Assembly (NCBI RefSeq): GCF_003467125.1
Contig: NZ_QSFA01000013.1
Location: 1-64,000, forward strand
From: Megasphaera sp. AM44-1BH
GTDB taxonomy: Bacteria > Bacillota > Negativicutes > Veillonellales > Megasphaeraceae
Direction: 5' to 3'
Length of the DNA stretch: 64,000 nt
Positions 43,567 to 53,196 of this stretch are shown one piece after another. Position 1 is the stretch's first letter. The number at the start of each line of letters is the position of its first letter. Under the pieces are notes generated by a model. The model was given only the letters and a program-made list of their open reading frames with translations. It had not been told where the DNA came from and did no database searches. A program made the position numbers and the translations under genes.

Positions 43567-44523
43567 ATGGCCTTTGCAGCGTCTTTAGAAAGTATCATTC
43601 CTATACTGCTTATTATTCTGACCGGGTATGTTCTGGAAAAGAAGCGGTATCTGTCCGATTCCTTTGGCGATGACATTTCAAAGATTATCATGAATATTGC
43701 ATTGCCTGCCGCTGTCTTTGTATCGATGATGAAATATATGTCCCTTGATATGGTGCGCCAATTGTCAGAAGGGTTTACACTGGTTGCTGTCGGTGTGATT
43801 GCCTGGTATGTCATGGGCTGGGTCTGGGCCCGCCTGACTCATGTCCCGGCTGGCCGGCATGGCAGTTTTGTTGCAGCTGTAGCAAATACGAATACGCTGT
43901 TTATCGGCTGGCCTCTCAACATGGCCCTCTTTGGTGAAGAAGCGATGCCGTACTTTCTGGCTTATTTCCTCTTTTGCAATACGTCATGCTGGACCATCGG
44001 TGCATTCCTCGTGGCCGATGACCCGTCCAATCCGGTTGCGACGGGAAAACGGCATTTCAATCTGAAAAAGCTCTGTCCGCCGCCTCTTACAAGTTGCCTT
44101 CTGGCATTTGTTTTTCTGCTTATGGATTTATCCGTTCCTGTACCTGTCATGACGGCGGCCGGGTATATTGGCAGTCTGGTTACGCCCTTGTCCTTGCTTT
44201 ATATCGGACTTGCCCTGGCTAAAGCCGGGGTGGGCAACATTTCTTTTGACAGGGATACGATTGCCGGGTTTACTGGCCGCCTGATTCTGGCTCCAGCTGT
44301 TATGGCCGTTGTGCTCATAGCCGGCCAGACTGTTTTAGGCCCCATGCCGGCATTGGAATTTGATACCTATATCGTCCAGTCGTCGTTGCCTATTATGGCA
44401 GTCCTGCCAATTCTTGCCAACGAAGCCCATGGTGATGTGCGGTATGCTACGGGAATTGTAACGGCCAGCACGGTGTTGTTTGCAGCCGTCATACCGGTCA
44501 TCGTGTATGCACTGGGCGTGTAA
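43567..44523 (+). CDS. AEC-family (auxin efflux carrier-like) permease
   Basis: This 318-aa protein has about ten hydrophobic segments arranged as two five-helix halves (IIPILLIILTGYVLEKKRYL at the start; ANTNTLFIGWPLNMALFGEE around residue 110 is a family hallmark). Bacterial AEC members export or exchange organic acids such as malate, malonate or lactate; the substrate here is unknown. GGGAGGAAGC precedes ATG 43567. It is transcribed alone. Confidence 0.85.
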   Translation: MAFAASLESIIPILLIILTGYVLEKKRYLSDSFGDDISKIIMNIALPAAVFVSMMKYMSLDMVRQLSEGFTLVAVGVIAWYVMGWVWARLTHVPAGRHGSFVAAVANTNTLFIGWPLNMALFGEEAMPYFLAYFLFCNTSCWTIGAFLVADDPSNPVATGKRHFNLKKLCPPPLTSCLLAFVFLLMDLSVPVPVMTAAGYIGSLVTPLSLLYIGLALAKAGVGNISFDRDTIAGFTGRLILAPAVMAVVLIAGQTVLGPMPALEFDTYIVQSSLPIMAVLPILANEAHGDVRYATGIVTASTVLFAAVIPVIVYALGV

Positions 44524-44536
44524 CGTATGAGATACG

Positions 44537-44584
44537 ACGGGAGCCACCCATGAAAACCCCGGTTTTCATGGGTGGCTCCCGTTT
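44537..44584. terminator. Long bidirectional terminator
   Basis: ACGGGAGCCACCCATGAAAA and its exact complement form a hairpin of about 22 bp between convergent genes, with a GTTT tail. Confidence 0.92.
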
Positions 44585-44603
44585 GTATGTAACTCAGCTA
44601 TGA

Positions 44604-45953
44604 TCAGACTTCATCTGGTACGGTTTCAGGCTTCTTGAGGATGGCAGCTGCTATCAGGCCTGCGATGAATCCCGTGAGGGCGAAGATGATCCAGCCAAGG
44701 CCGATGGCCTGGAAAGGAACATATGTGTTCATCACATCGGATAAGGCACCAAGGGGGACGCCGGCTGTTTCCAGTCCGCTGATGAGTGCGGAGAAACAGG
44801 TGAAACCTATGGTAGAAATATAGACGATACGATTTCCATTAAATACGTTGTGCATGAATGTCAGGAATATGGTTGCGACCGTAAGAGGATAGAGGAACAT
44901 CAGGACCGGGATTGCGGTTTTGATGATTGTCAGCAGACCGAAAGTACCAATCAGGAACGATACAATGGTAAATCCCCGCAGATAAGCCGTGTAACTGATG
45001 CGGTCGTAAATTTCATTGAAAAAGGTAGCACATGATGTGAGAAGGCCGATACTGGTCGATAAGCAGGCGAGCAATACGATGACGGCCAGAAGGAGGGCAC
45101 CGGCACTGCCAAAGAGGATTTGTGCGCTGTTTGCAAGGACAGGAGCCCCTGTTTCCAGGATTCCCAGTGCCTGCACACTGGTAGCACCCAGGTCAGCAAT
45201 GAATACGTAGACAAATCCCAGACATGCTGCTGCAAGGAGACCGGCTTTGAAAACATCCCGGGTTACTTTCTGTGGTGTATCGGCACCGTTTTCTTTGACA
45301 AATTTTATAACCAGAATGGCGAATACGAAGGACCCCATGGCATCCATCGTACCATACCCGTCAATAAACCCCTGGACAGCGGCCATGCTGGCTGTAGCAT
45401 AATGTGCCGTTGGAGCCTGAGGAACGCCCATCGGGGTGAGATAGGATTTTAAAATCAGCATGACGATGGTCAGAAGCAGGCATGGCGTCAGAATTTTGCC
45501 GATACGGTCTACCAGCTTGGACGGATTGGCAGAAAGCCAGTAGGAAATGATAAAGAACAATACCAGGAAGGCCATCATTTCCATATCGGATCCGCCACTG
45601 TTCAGGAAAGGCCGTACGGCGATTTCGTATGATACGCTGCCCGTACGGGGAATACAGAACCAGGGGCCGATAGTCAGATAGACTACAACGGAGAACACAA
45701 GGCCATATTTGAGTCCTACGCGGCTTGCCAGCTGGCGCAGGTCTTCACAGCCTGAATATCCCATGGCCAATACCCCGGCCAGCGGCAGGCCTACGCCGCT
45801 GATGATAAAGCCCAGGACGGACCACCAGACATTATACCCTGCATTTTGCCCCATGGATGAGGGGAAAATCAGGTTGCCGGCACCAAAGAATAATGCAAAT
45901 AGCATAAGACCAATTGCAATGACTCTCGAACTCTGACTGTTACCTTTACTCAT
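44604..45953 (-). CDS. brnQ: Branched-chain amino acid:cation symporter BrnQ
   Basis: This 449-aa LIVCS-family carrier imports Leu/Ile/Val with a cation. The N-terminus VIAIGLMLFALFFGAGNLIF and PSSMGQNAGYNVWWSVLGF is diagnostic, with about 12 hydrophobic segments and GPWFCIPRTGSVSYE in the family-typical place. GGGAGGTATGATGT precedes ATG 45953. A promoter with extended -10 lies at 46197-46224, giving a long (about 240-nt) leader with one weak hairpin. I saw no T-box. Confidence 0.92.
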   Translation of the reverse strand: MSKGNSQSSRVIAIGLMLFALFFGAGNLIFPSSMGQNAGYNVWWSVLGFIISGVGLPLAGVLAMGYSGCEDLRQLASRVGLKYGLVFSVVVYLTIGPWFCIPRTGSVSYEIAVRPFLNSGGSDMEMMAFLVLFFIISYWLSANPSKLVDRIGKILTPCLLLTIVMLILKSYLTPMGVPQAPTAHYATASMAAVQGFIDGYGTMDAMGSFVFAILVIKFVKENGADTPQKVTRDVFKAGLLAAACLGFVYVFIADLGATSVQALGILETGAPVLANSAQILFGSAGALLLAVIVLLACLSTSIGLLTSCATFFNEIYDRISYTAYLRGFTIVSFLIGTFGLLTIIKTAIPVLMFLYPLTVATIFLTFMHNVFNGNRIVYISTIGFTCFSALISGLETAGVPLGALSDVMNTYVPFQAIGLGWIIFALTGFIAGLIAAAILKKPETVPDEV

Positions 45954-46196
45954 ACATCATACCTCCCATCGGATGCGAAGAATGAAAATACGTTCCCTGT
46001 GACGGGTATCCTGTATTGTCGGAATCACACATGAGTGAAATGAACGGCACACATATAGGCCCAAACTATATATGTGTATTTTCTGCAGATATTTCTCCGG
46101 CAGATGTAAAACAATACATGGTACGTAATTTATTTTCCGCTGTTGTAAATTTTAATCTGTCCATAAAATTTACTTTTTATGGCCTAAGTATACCAC

Positions 46197-46224
46197 AAAG
46201 AAGAAAAAAATCAACGTCATAAAA
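46197..46224 (-). promoter_or_regulatory. brnQ promoter
   Basis: On the minus strand TTGATT, a 16-bp spacer ending TGG, and TATACT form a promoter with extended -10 character. Confidence 0.55.
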
Positions 46225-46304
46225 TTAAAAATATTAATAACAAGAATGTTAAAAATTAAAATTTGATGAGTAAATGGACGGCTTGTAATGGCTTTGACTG
46301 CCTA

Positions 46305-46313
46305 TGATATAAT
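46305..46313 (+). promoter_or_regulatory. Extended -10 promoter of the 46381 gene
   Basis: TGA-TATAAT (TATAAT at 46308-46313) lies 68 bp before the ATG; upstream TTGTAA is 19 bp away and weak as a -35. Confidence 0.5.
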
Positions 46314-46380
46314 ATATACAAGCTCTATTTAGTAGTTCTATGACAGAATCGTATATTTATATGAAAAGGAGTTTCCATAT

Positions 46381-46983
46381 ATGAAAATTAAAAATATTGC
46401 TATTCCTATCGTCATCAGCGTATTTTGTCTGACGGCAGCGCCCGTATTTACCCATACGGATACAGTCTGGGCTGCTAAGGGCGGAATTTCTGTAAGGTCA
46501 GCTCCCCGTACGGCACCGGCAATGACGAAACCGGCAGGTAATACAGGGAATGCATCACGGCAGACACCGAAACCGGAAGCAGGCACCACCAATACCAGGC
46601 AGCAGGCCAGAACGAATACAAACGGAGCTGGCACGGCAGCAACATCACAGACTTCCCGGTGGGGGAATACTCTGCGCAATATAGGTTTTCTGGCAGGAGG
46701 CATGTTCCTGGGCAGCATGCTGGCAGGTCTCTTAGGCTGGGGCAGCATGGGAATTTTATCTACCATCCTGGGCCTGTTTATGAATCTCCTCCTGTTTATG
46801 GCATTGATTGCCGCTGTGCGCTGGTTGTGGCGTAAGATACGCGGGACAAATAGTTCAGCCGATGCGTCCTACCGTCGTGGTTATGAGGCGGCTATGCGTG
46901 ATAAAAATAACAGGCATTCTTATACGATTGACGTGACACCTATGGACGATACAGAAAATAAGAAGCATGATAAAAAATCATAG
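46381..46983 (+). CDS. Hypothetical exported/membrane protein, Tim44-N-terminal-like architecture
   Basis: This 200-aa protein has a signal peptide (KIKNIAIPIVISVFCLTAAP), a 60-residue low-complexity Thr/Ala/Asn/Pro segment, a glycine-rich hydrophobic pair of helices (GFLAGGMFLGSMLAGLLGWG and FMNLLLFMALIAAVRWLWRK) and a polar, charged tail. The layout resembles the N-terminal half of bacterial Tim44-domain proteins, but the Tim44 domain itself is absent. AAAGGAG is upstream of the ATG. Function unknown. Confidence 0.65.
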   Translation: MKIKNIAIPIVISVFCLTAAPVFTHTDTVWAAKGGISVRSAPRTAPAMTKPAGNTGNASRQTPKPEAGTTNTRQQARTNTNGAGTAATSQTSRWGNTLRNIGFLAGGMFLGSMLAGLLGWGSMGILSTILGLFMNLLLFMALIAAVRWLWRKIRGTNSSADASYRRGYEAAMRDKNNRHSYTIDVTPMDDTENKKHDKKS

Positions 46984-47182
46984 GAACCGGTATAAAATGC
47001 AGCTAACGAAATAAATATTCGTAATTATACGATTAACTTACGACCTATACGCATTAAAATTCATTCTTATTTTGAATTGGGAATGATTACTCATTTACAA
47101 ATCAAAAGGACAGGCCTATCATATACGTATAGAGATTTGTGAACTCTGTAACATATTTTCTGTGAGAAAAGAGGAATTTGTC

Positions 47183-48139
47183 ATGAGTATCAAAAAAAGA
47201 ATCGTTGGTGTTGTCGGATTAGGCCATGTCGGCGCTCATGTTGCGTATAATCTGGGTATGATGGGTGTTGCTGATGAAGTCAAACTGTGCGATAAAAATG
47301 CAGATAAAGTAGCCAGTGAATGCAATGACCTGATGGATGCGGCTTATTTCATGCCTCACCGTGTCGTATATAAAGTAGTGGATTATGCCGGTCTGGCAGA
47401 TTGTGATGTCATCGTCAATGCCGTTGGCAAAATTGAATTACTGGCAACGTTGAATCGCGACAGCGAAATGGAAAATTCTGTCAAAGAAGTAGCCAGCTTT
47501 GTGGATAAAATCATGGCTGGCGGGTTCGATGGCATTTTTGTCAATATTACGAATCCCTGTGACGTCATTACCGATCTGGTACAGAAACTGAGCGGATTGC
47601 CGCGCAACCGCGTATTTGGTACCGGTACCGGCCTTGATTCGTCCCGCCTCATCAGTGCTATTTCCCAGCAGACAAATCTGGAACATCACTCTTTTACGGC
47701 TTTCATGATGGGCGAACACGGCAATGCCCAGATGGTTCCCTGGTCGCTGATTTCCTTCCATGGCAAACCGCTTTCCGAACTGAAAGGCGATCCGCGTTTT
47801 GATTTTGATCATGAAGAAATGACGAAACGCGTCATCAACGGTGCTTGGACTACCTTTAAAGGGAAAAAATGCACGGAATATGGTGTAGCCGCTACGGGTG
47901 CTACCGTAGTCCGTTCCATTTTGCATGATGAAAAGAAGATTATGCCTGTCAGTGCTTATCTCGACGGCGAATATGGTGAAACAGGCATTTATTGCGGTAT
48001 TCCTGCTGTCGTCGGTGCCAATGGGGTAGAACAGGTCATGGAATACACACTGACAGATGATGAAAAAGCAGAATTCAAACGTTGCTGCGATGCTATCCGT
48101 GGCAATATTGCCAAAGCGGAACAGTTCTGGAAGAAATAA
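47183..48139 (+). CDS. L-lactate / L-2-hydroxyacid dehydrogenase (LDH-MDH superfamily)
   Basis: This 318-aa NAD-dependent enzyme has the Rossmann motif GVVGLGHVGAHVAYNLG, NITNPCDVIT with the conserved Asn-Pro, a substrate Arg region (GLPRNRVFGTGTGLDSSRL) and the catalytic His in MGEHGNAQMVPWS. The mobile loop lacks the typical LDH KPGETR and reads KIELLATLNRDSEM, closer to L-2-hydroxyisocaproate dehydrogenases, so substrates larger than pyruvate are plausible. AGAGGAA precedes ATG 47183; an upstream GTG is possible. Alone between a 199-bp spacer and a terminator. Confidence 0.85.
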   Translation: MSIKKRIVGVVGLGHVGAHVAYNLGMMGVADEVKLCDKNADKVASECNDLMDAAYFMPHRVVYKVVDYAGLADCDVIVNAVGKIELLATLNRDSEMENSVKEVASFVDKIMAGGFDGIFVNITNPCDVITDLVQKLSGLPRNRVFGTGTGLDSSRLISAISQQTNLEHHSFTAFMMGEHGNAQMVPWSLISFHGKPLSELKGDPRFDFDHEEMTKRVINGAWTTFKGKKCTEYGVAATGATVVRSILHDEKKIMPVSAYLDGEYGETGIYCGIPAVVGANGVEQVMEYTLTDDEKAEFKRCCDAIRGNIAKAEQFWKK

Positions 48140-48166
48140 ATCGTTCCCTGGATAAAAAGTGAATAT

Positions 48167-48220
48167 GACCAGCCGGCTGTCCTGTCTCTTTTTAAGATGA
48201 CGGACAGCTGGTTTTGTTTT
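48167..48220 (+). terminator. Terminator after the dehydrogenase gene
   Basis: ACCAGC..CTGTCC and GGACAGCTGGT pair with a 3-nt bulge, followed by TTTGTTTT. Confidence 0.75.
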
Positions 48221-48303
48221 ACTTGACTTTGAGCAGGCTCCATGTGATATGATAATGATGTTGTAATATAGTTATGATGTGTATTGTATGACAGGAGGGC
48301 AAT

Positions 48304-49428
48304 ATGGAAAAAGCAAAAGTATATTTTACAGATTTCCGCTGTAAAGTAGGTACCAATAATCTGATGAAGCTGCAGAAACTCTGCCGTCGTGCCGGCATTG
48401 GCAATATTGACATGGAGGGAAAATTCGTTGCTATCAAGATGCATTTCGGCGAACTGGGCTGTCTGGCATCTATCCGTCCCCAGTATGTCAAGGCTGTAGC
48501 AGATCTGGTGAAAGAATTGGGAGGTAAGCCATTTCTTACGGACTGTAACACGCTCTATCCGGGCAGCCGCAAGCACGCACTGGAACATATGGACTGTGCC
48601 AATCTCAACGGGTATAATACGGTGACGACGGGCTGTCAGATTATCATCGCGGATGGGCTGCGTGGTACCGATGAAGTAGAAGTTCCCGTGAAAAACGGAC
48701 AATACGTACAGAATGCCAAAATCGGACGGGCCGTCATGGATGCCGATGTCTTTATCAGCCTGGCTCATTTCAAGGGACATGAATCGACCGGGTTTGGCGG
48801 TGCTATAAAAAATATCGGCATGGGCTGTGGCAGCCGGGCCGGTAAGATGGAACAGCATTCGTCGGGCAAACCGAAGGTTATTGAAGAAAATTGCCGCAAC
48901 TGTCACCGCTGTGCCAAAGAATGCGGATCCGATGCCATTACATACGAAAATGATGTAGCTCATATCAATGAAGAACTCTGCAAAGGTTGTGGACGCTGCA
49001 TCGGGGCCTGTGCTTTTGATGCCATCCAGGCAGTACAGTGGGATGCCAATGATAAATTGGACCGTAAGATGGCAGAATATGCCCAGGCTGTCTGCCAGGA
49101 CCGGCCATGTTTCCATATCAATCTTGTCATGGATATTTCACCGAACTGCGACTGCCATGCTGAAAATGATGCTCCTATCCTGCCGGACATCGGCATGTTT
49201 GCTTCCTTTGATCCGGTAGCACTGGATCAGGCCTGTGTCGATGCCTGCCAGAAGCAACAGCCTCTTCCCAATAGCCAGTTATCGGATAATCTGGCTAAAC
49301 CAGACTGGCATCATCATCACGATCATTTCCTTGACAGCAATCCCCGTGTCAATTGGAATGAAACGCTGGTACACGCAGAAGAAATTGGTCTCGGTACGCG
49401 TCAGTATGAATTAGTCGTCGTAAAATAA
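48304..49428 (+). CDS. DUF362-domain iron-sulfur protein
   Basis: This 374-aa protein has an N-terminal DUF362 domain (VAIKMHFGELGC, AHFKGHESTGFGGAIKNIGMG) and two 4Fe-4S ferredoxin motifs (CRNCHRCAKECG and CKGCGRCIGACAF, about residues 197-240). A His-rich HHHHDHF lies near the C-terminus. Such proteins are common in anaerobes and presumed to be electron carriers or reductases, but the reaction is not known. AGGAGGGC precedes ATG 48304. Confidence 0.85.
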   Translation: MEKAKVYFTDFRCKVGTNNLMKLQKLCRRAGIGNIDMEGKFVAIKMHFGELGCLASIRPQYVKAVADLVKELGGKPFLTDCNTLYPGSRKHALEHMDCANLNGYNTVTTGCQIIIADGLRGTDEVEVPVKNGQYVQNAKIGRAVMDADVFISLAHFKGHESTGFGGAIKNIGMGCGSRAGKMEQHSSGKPKVIEENCRNCHRCAKECGSDAITYENDVAHINEELCKGCGRCIGACAFDAIQAVQWDANDKLDRKMAEYAQAVCQDRPCFHINLVMDISPNCDCHAENDAPILPDIGMFASFDPVALDQACVDACQKQQPLPNSQLSDNLAKPDWHHHHDHFLDSNPRVNWNETLVHAEEIGLGTRQYELVVVK

Positions 49429-49453
49429 GACGTTTCTGAAACTACATAGGTGC

Positions 49454-49505
49454 AAGAGGGTTGTGACAAAATGGGTAATATACTCATGGGCCGCAGCCCT
49501 CTTTT
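49454..49505 (+). terminator. Terminator after the DUF362 gene
   Basis: AAGAGGG and CCCTCTT are outer arms with partial inner pairing and a TTTTTC tail. Confidence 0.65.
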
Positions 49506-49594
49506 TCATGTCCCTTATACTGGATAACCATTCTCAAATATGATATTATATATAAGATATGTGAAAAGTAATACGTCATAGCAGGAGGAGAGAC

Positions 49595-50248
49595 ATGTTC
49601 AGACATGTATTGTTTGATTTAGATGGGACACTGACTGATTCAAAAGAAGGAATCATAAAGTCTGTAGAGTACGCTCTGCTGAAACTGGGGGAATCCACAG
49701 AAGGACGGCTGGACCAGCATATTGTCGTCGGTCCGCCCATGATGACGACATTCACCCAGGTGTATGGGTTTTCTGAAGAAAAGGCAAGGCATCTGTATAA
49801 TACATTCCAGGAACGGTATGGAACCAAAGGCCGTTTTGAAAATCATCCGTTTCCGGGAATCCTGACTCTGCTGGATCAATTGAAGGAAGCCGGTATCAAG
49901 TCGTATGTCGCTACGTCCAAACCGACCGTACATGCCAGGGCTATATGTGAAAAATTCGGCATCAGCCAGCGGGTGGAGCTCGTTGCCGGCAGTACGCTGG
50001 GTGGCAGTGAAACCAAAGCCGATGTCATCCAACAGGTTCTCGATACGATAGGGCCACAGGCAGAAGGACAAGCGGTCATGGTAGGTGACCGGAAGTATGA
50101 TGTCATCGGCGCCAGAGAAAAACATCTGCCGGTTATTCTGGTCGGGTTCGGGTATGGAAGCAAGGCTGAACAGGAAGCCTATCCGCCTGATTACTTTGCT
50201 CCTGATGTGGCAGCACTGGGCAATATTATTCTTCATACACATTCGTAA
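49595..50248 (+). CDS. HAD-family phosphatase (phosphoglycolate phosphatase-like)
   Basis: This 217-aa HAD-IA hydrolase has motif I DLDGTLTDSKEG (nucleophile Asp at about 8), motif II in YVATSKPT, and motif IV MVGDRKYDVIGAR. The helical cap domain lies between motifs I and II. It probably acts on a small phosphate ester such as phosphoglycolate or a nucleotide. AGGAGGAGAG precedes the ATG; the M16 protease follows after 14 nt with its own AGGAGG. Confidence 0.88.
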   Translation: MFRHVLFDLDGTLTDSKEGIIKSVEYALLKLGESTEGRLDQHIVVGPPMMTTFTQVYGFSEEKARHLYNTFQERYGTKGRFENHPFPGILTLLDQLKEAGIKSYVATSKPTVHARAICEKFGISQRVELVAGSTLGGSETKADVIQQVLDTIGPQAEGQAVMVGDRKYDVIGAREKHLPVILVGFGYGSKAEQEAYPPDYFAPDVAALGNIILHTHS

Positions 50249-50262
50249 TAGGAGGTCTTTTT

Positions 50263-53184
50263 ATGACGCTGCAAATACAAGATATGATCCACGGGTTCCG
50301 TATAGACCGGTCCGTTTACGTCAAGGAGCTGGACAGTCAGGCTTATGAAATGACTCATGTCCAGTCCGGGGCGCGCGTTCTGTACATCAAGAATACAGAT
50401 GACAATAAGGTATTTTCCATTTCGTTTCGTACAACGCCTTCAGACAGTACGGGTGTGCCCCATATCTGCGAACATTCCACGTTGTGCGGCTCCCGGAAAT
50501 TTCCTTTGAAGGAACCGTTTGTAGAACTGGTCAAGGGATCACTCAACACATTTCTCAATGCCATGACATTCCCTGATAAGACTATGTATCCTGTGGCCAG
50601 CCGCAATGCCAAAGATTTCCATAATCTCATGGACGTATATCTGGATGCCGTCTTTTTCCCAAATATGCTGAACGATGACCAGGTACTGATGCAGGAAGGA
50701 TGGCATTATGAAATGGATAGTCCGGAAGCTCCTCTGACCTATAGCGGCGTCGTGTACAATGAAATGAAAGGTGTGTTTTCTTCTCCTGACTCGCTTCTGG
50801 AACGGCATGTCATGGAAAACCTGTTTCCTGATACGACTTATGGCGTCGAATCTGGCGGAGATCCCGACGATATCCCGAATCTGACACAGGCGGCGTTTAC
50901 TGCCTTTCATAAGGCTTACTATCATCCGTCCAACAGCTACATTTTTCTTTATGGGGACATGGATATCGACAGTACGCTGGATTTTATTGATGGTGAGTAC
51001 CTCAGCAAATTTCATGCGGCACATATCGATTCGGCAATAAAAAGACAACCCTGCCCGGGCAGCTGCGTCCGGACCTATCCGTATGGCATTGCTTCAGAAG
51101 AAAAGACACAGCAGAAGACCCTGCACAGCCTGACCTATGTCATTGATGATGCATTAGATACGACGCTGGCACTGGCTTTCAAGGTGCTGACATATGTTCT
51201 GCTCCAGTCTCCGGCAGCCCCCCTGAAAAAGGCTCTCGTTGATGCTGGTACCGGCCGCGATGTATCCGGTGATTTCCAGGATGGCATCCTGCAGCCGTTA
51301 TGGGGGATTTCTATCAATGGTTCAGACCCGGATAAGCAGGATAAAATCCTGCCGGTAGTCCGCAAGGTCCTTACGGAAATGGTCCATAATGGGATAGACA
51401 AAACGCTCCTGACCGGTGCGCTGAACCGCATTGAGTTCACACTGCGGGAAGCCGATTTTTCCGGCCGCCCCAAAGGATTGATTTATGGCATCCGCTGCAT
51501 GGATACCTGGCTGTATGACAAGGACCCGCTGGCTTCCCTGCAATATGAAGACGCATTGCAGGTCCTCCGGAAAGGTATTGACAATGGGTATTATGAATCT
51601 CTTATCCAGAAGTATATACTGGATAATCCCTATTATGCGCTTATCACGCTGGTCCCTGAACCGGGCCTGACGGAAAAACATGACCAGGCTGTGGCAGACA
51701 GGCTGGCAGCCTATAAAAAGACCTTATCTGCCGAAGAGATACAGCATATCGTTGAGGCTTCCAGAGCATTGAAAAAAAGACAGGCGACGCCCGATTCTCC
51801 CGAAGCGTTACTGACCATTCCTACGCTTTCCCGGGATGATCTGGAACATAAGGCAGAAGAAGTAGAAATGCACATTGCACAGGAAGATGGCATTACCGTA
51901 TGCCATGTACCAGATCATACGAATGGCATCACCTATGTCAATGCGTATTTTGATCTTCATGGTTTGACACAGGAAGAAATTTCCTATGTATATCTTCTCA
52001 GTGATCTTCTGGGAGACATGGATACGAAAAAACATACGTATGGTGAACTGGCTTCTCTTATCGATTTATATACCGGTGGCATCGATTACGCCGTATCCGC
52101 TTTTTCCGATTGTGAAGATAATACAAGCTACATGCCTGTCTTTAAAATGACGGCAAAAGTACTGAGTCAGAATCTGTCTGAACTGATCCGTCTGTTGCGG
52201 GAAATTACGACAGATACACAGTTTACCAATGGCGACCGTCTCATTGAACTGGTGGAAGAAGCCAAAGCGGGATGGGATATGGATGCTTTCCGCCGGGGAC
52301 ATACGCTGGTCATGCACCGCGTTTTGTCTTATGTATCCCCTGTAGAAGGATTCTGCGATGCCGGTGAATTTTCTTATTATGAATTTATCAGCCGGATTGC
52401 CGCCCGGATCAGAACGGAAACGGCTGATACGGCTGCTAAGCTTCAGCATGTCATGAAAAAGGTCTTTACCCGTGCAGCCATGACTCTTGAAATAACCGGC
52501 AATACGGAAGATTATCAGCATGTCGTGCGATTGTTGCCCGACTGGACACAGGAACTGCCCCAGGGAGAAAAAAGGACGGACCTCTGCAGCCTGGGCGGAC
52601 AGCGCAAAAATGAAGGTATCATGACAAGCGGAAAAGTACAGTATGTAGCCAAAGGTGGGAATTTCCGCCGTCATGGCTTTGCGTATACTGGTTCTATGAT
52701 GGTTCTGGATACTATTTTACAGTATGGATATCTCTGGACAAAGATTCGTGTCCAGGGCGGCGCTTATGGAGCCTTTACCCATTTTTATGGGAATGGCGAT
52801 ATGGTGTTCTGCTCGTATCGTGACCCCAATCTGGAAAGCAGTGTCAAAGCGTATGATGATCTGGCAGATTATCTGGAACAGTTCGATGTTCCGGACCGGG
52901 AAATGACGAAGTATGTCATCGGAACGCTGAGCCGTATTGATATCCCCCTGACACCGTCTCTCCGGGGGGATAAAGCAATGAACCGCTATTTTTCCCACAC
53001 AACGCAGGCATTGGTCCAGCAGCGCCGGGATCAGCTCCTGCAGACATCGGCTGCTGATATCCGGGCTCTGGCACCGCTGGTGCGTGCTGTCATGAATGAT
53101 AATTGTCTGTGCGTGATGGGTGGAGAAGGAAAAATCAAGGAAGCGGCTGCCTTGTTTGACAACCTCGTTTCCTTACCGGATTAG
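50263..53184 (+). CDS. M16C zinc metalloprotease, PreP-like (insulinase family)
   Basis: This 973-aa protein is the length of presequence protease. The inverted zinc motif HICEH (HxxEH, about residue 67) is in the first domain, with GSLNTFLNAMTFPDKTMYPV typical of PreP, and the C-terminal non-catalytic half includes an Arg-Gly-Ala-Tyr-like RVQGGAYGAF block. It degrades unstructured peptides inside a closed chamber. There is no signal peptide, so it should be cytoplasmic. gluQ follows immediately. Confidence 0.93.
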   Translation: MTLQIQDMIHGFRIDRSVYVKELDSQAYEMTHVQSGARVLYIKNTDDNKVFSISFRTTPSDSTGVPHICEHSTLCGSRKFPLKEPFVELVKGSLNTFLNAMTFPDKTMYPVASRNAKDFHNLMDVYLDAVFFPNMLNDDQVLMQEGWHYEMDSPEAPLTYSGVVYNEMKGVFSSPDSLLERHVMENLFPDTTYGVESGGDPDDIPNLTQAAFTAFHKAYYHPSNSYIFLYGDMDIDSTLDFIDGEYLSKFHAAHIDSAIKRQPCPGSCVRTYPYGIASEEKTQQKTLHSLTYVIDDALDTTLALAFKVLTYVLLQSPAAPLKKALVDAGTGRDVSGDFQDGILQPLWGISINGSDPDKQDKILPVVRKVLTEMVHNGIDKTLLTGALNRIEFTLREADFSGRPKGLIYGIRCMDTWLYDKDPLASLQYEDALQVLRKGIDNGYYESLIQKYILDNPYYALITLVPEPGLTEKHDQAVADRLAAYKKTLSAEEIQHIVEASRALKKRQATPDSPEALLTIPTLSRDDLEHKAEEVEMHIAQEDGITVCHVPDHTNGITYVNAYFDLHGLTQEEISYVYLLSDLLGDMDTKKHTYGELASLIDLYTGGIDYAVSAFSDCEDNTSYMPVFKMTAKVLSQNLSELIRLLREITTDTQFTNGDRLIELVEEAKAGWDMDAFRRGHTLVMHRVLSYVSPVEGFCDAGEFSYYEFISRIAARIRTETADTAAKLQHVMKKVFTRAAMTLEITGNTEDYQHVVRLLPDWTQELPQGEKRTDLCSLGGQRKNEGIMTSGKVQYVAKGGNFRRHGFAYTGSMMVLDTILQYGYLWTKIRVQGGAYGAFTHFYGNGDMVFCSYRDPNLESSVKAYDDLADYLEQFDVPDREMTKYVIGTLSRIDIPLTPSLRGDKAMNRYFSHTTQALVQQRRDQLLQTSAADIRALAPLVRAVMNDNCLCVMGGEGKIKEAAALFDNLVSLPD

Positions 53185-53196
53185 GATGTGAATTAT

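Larger units (their letters stand above)
45954..46380. other. Divergent intergenic region between brnQ and the gene at 46381
   Basis: This 427-bp AT-rich spacer holds the brnQ promoter (46197-46224, minus), a hairpin in the brnQ leader (ACACATATA/TATATGTGT, 46049-46077) and the extended -10 promoter of the plus-strand gene (46305-46313). Nothing protein-like is visible on either strand. Confidence 0.6.

Noticed and set aside
45954..46224. T-box or amino-acid riboswitch in the long brnQ leader
   Set aside because: I could not find the T-box sequence or a specifier-loop structure; only one weak AT hairpin is present.
47132..47155. Possible Rex (redox repressor) site TTGTGAACTCTGTAACATA before the dehydrogenase gene
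   Set aside because: The left half-site TTGTGAA is good but the right half does not match TTCACAA, so the evidence is too weak to list.
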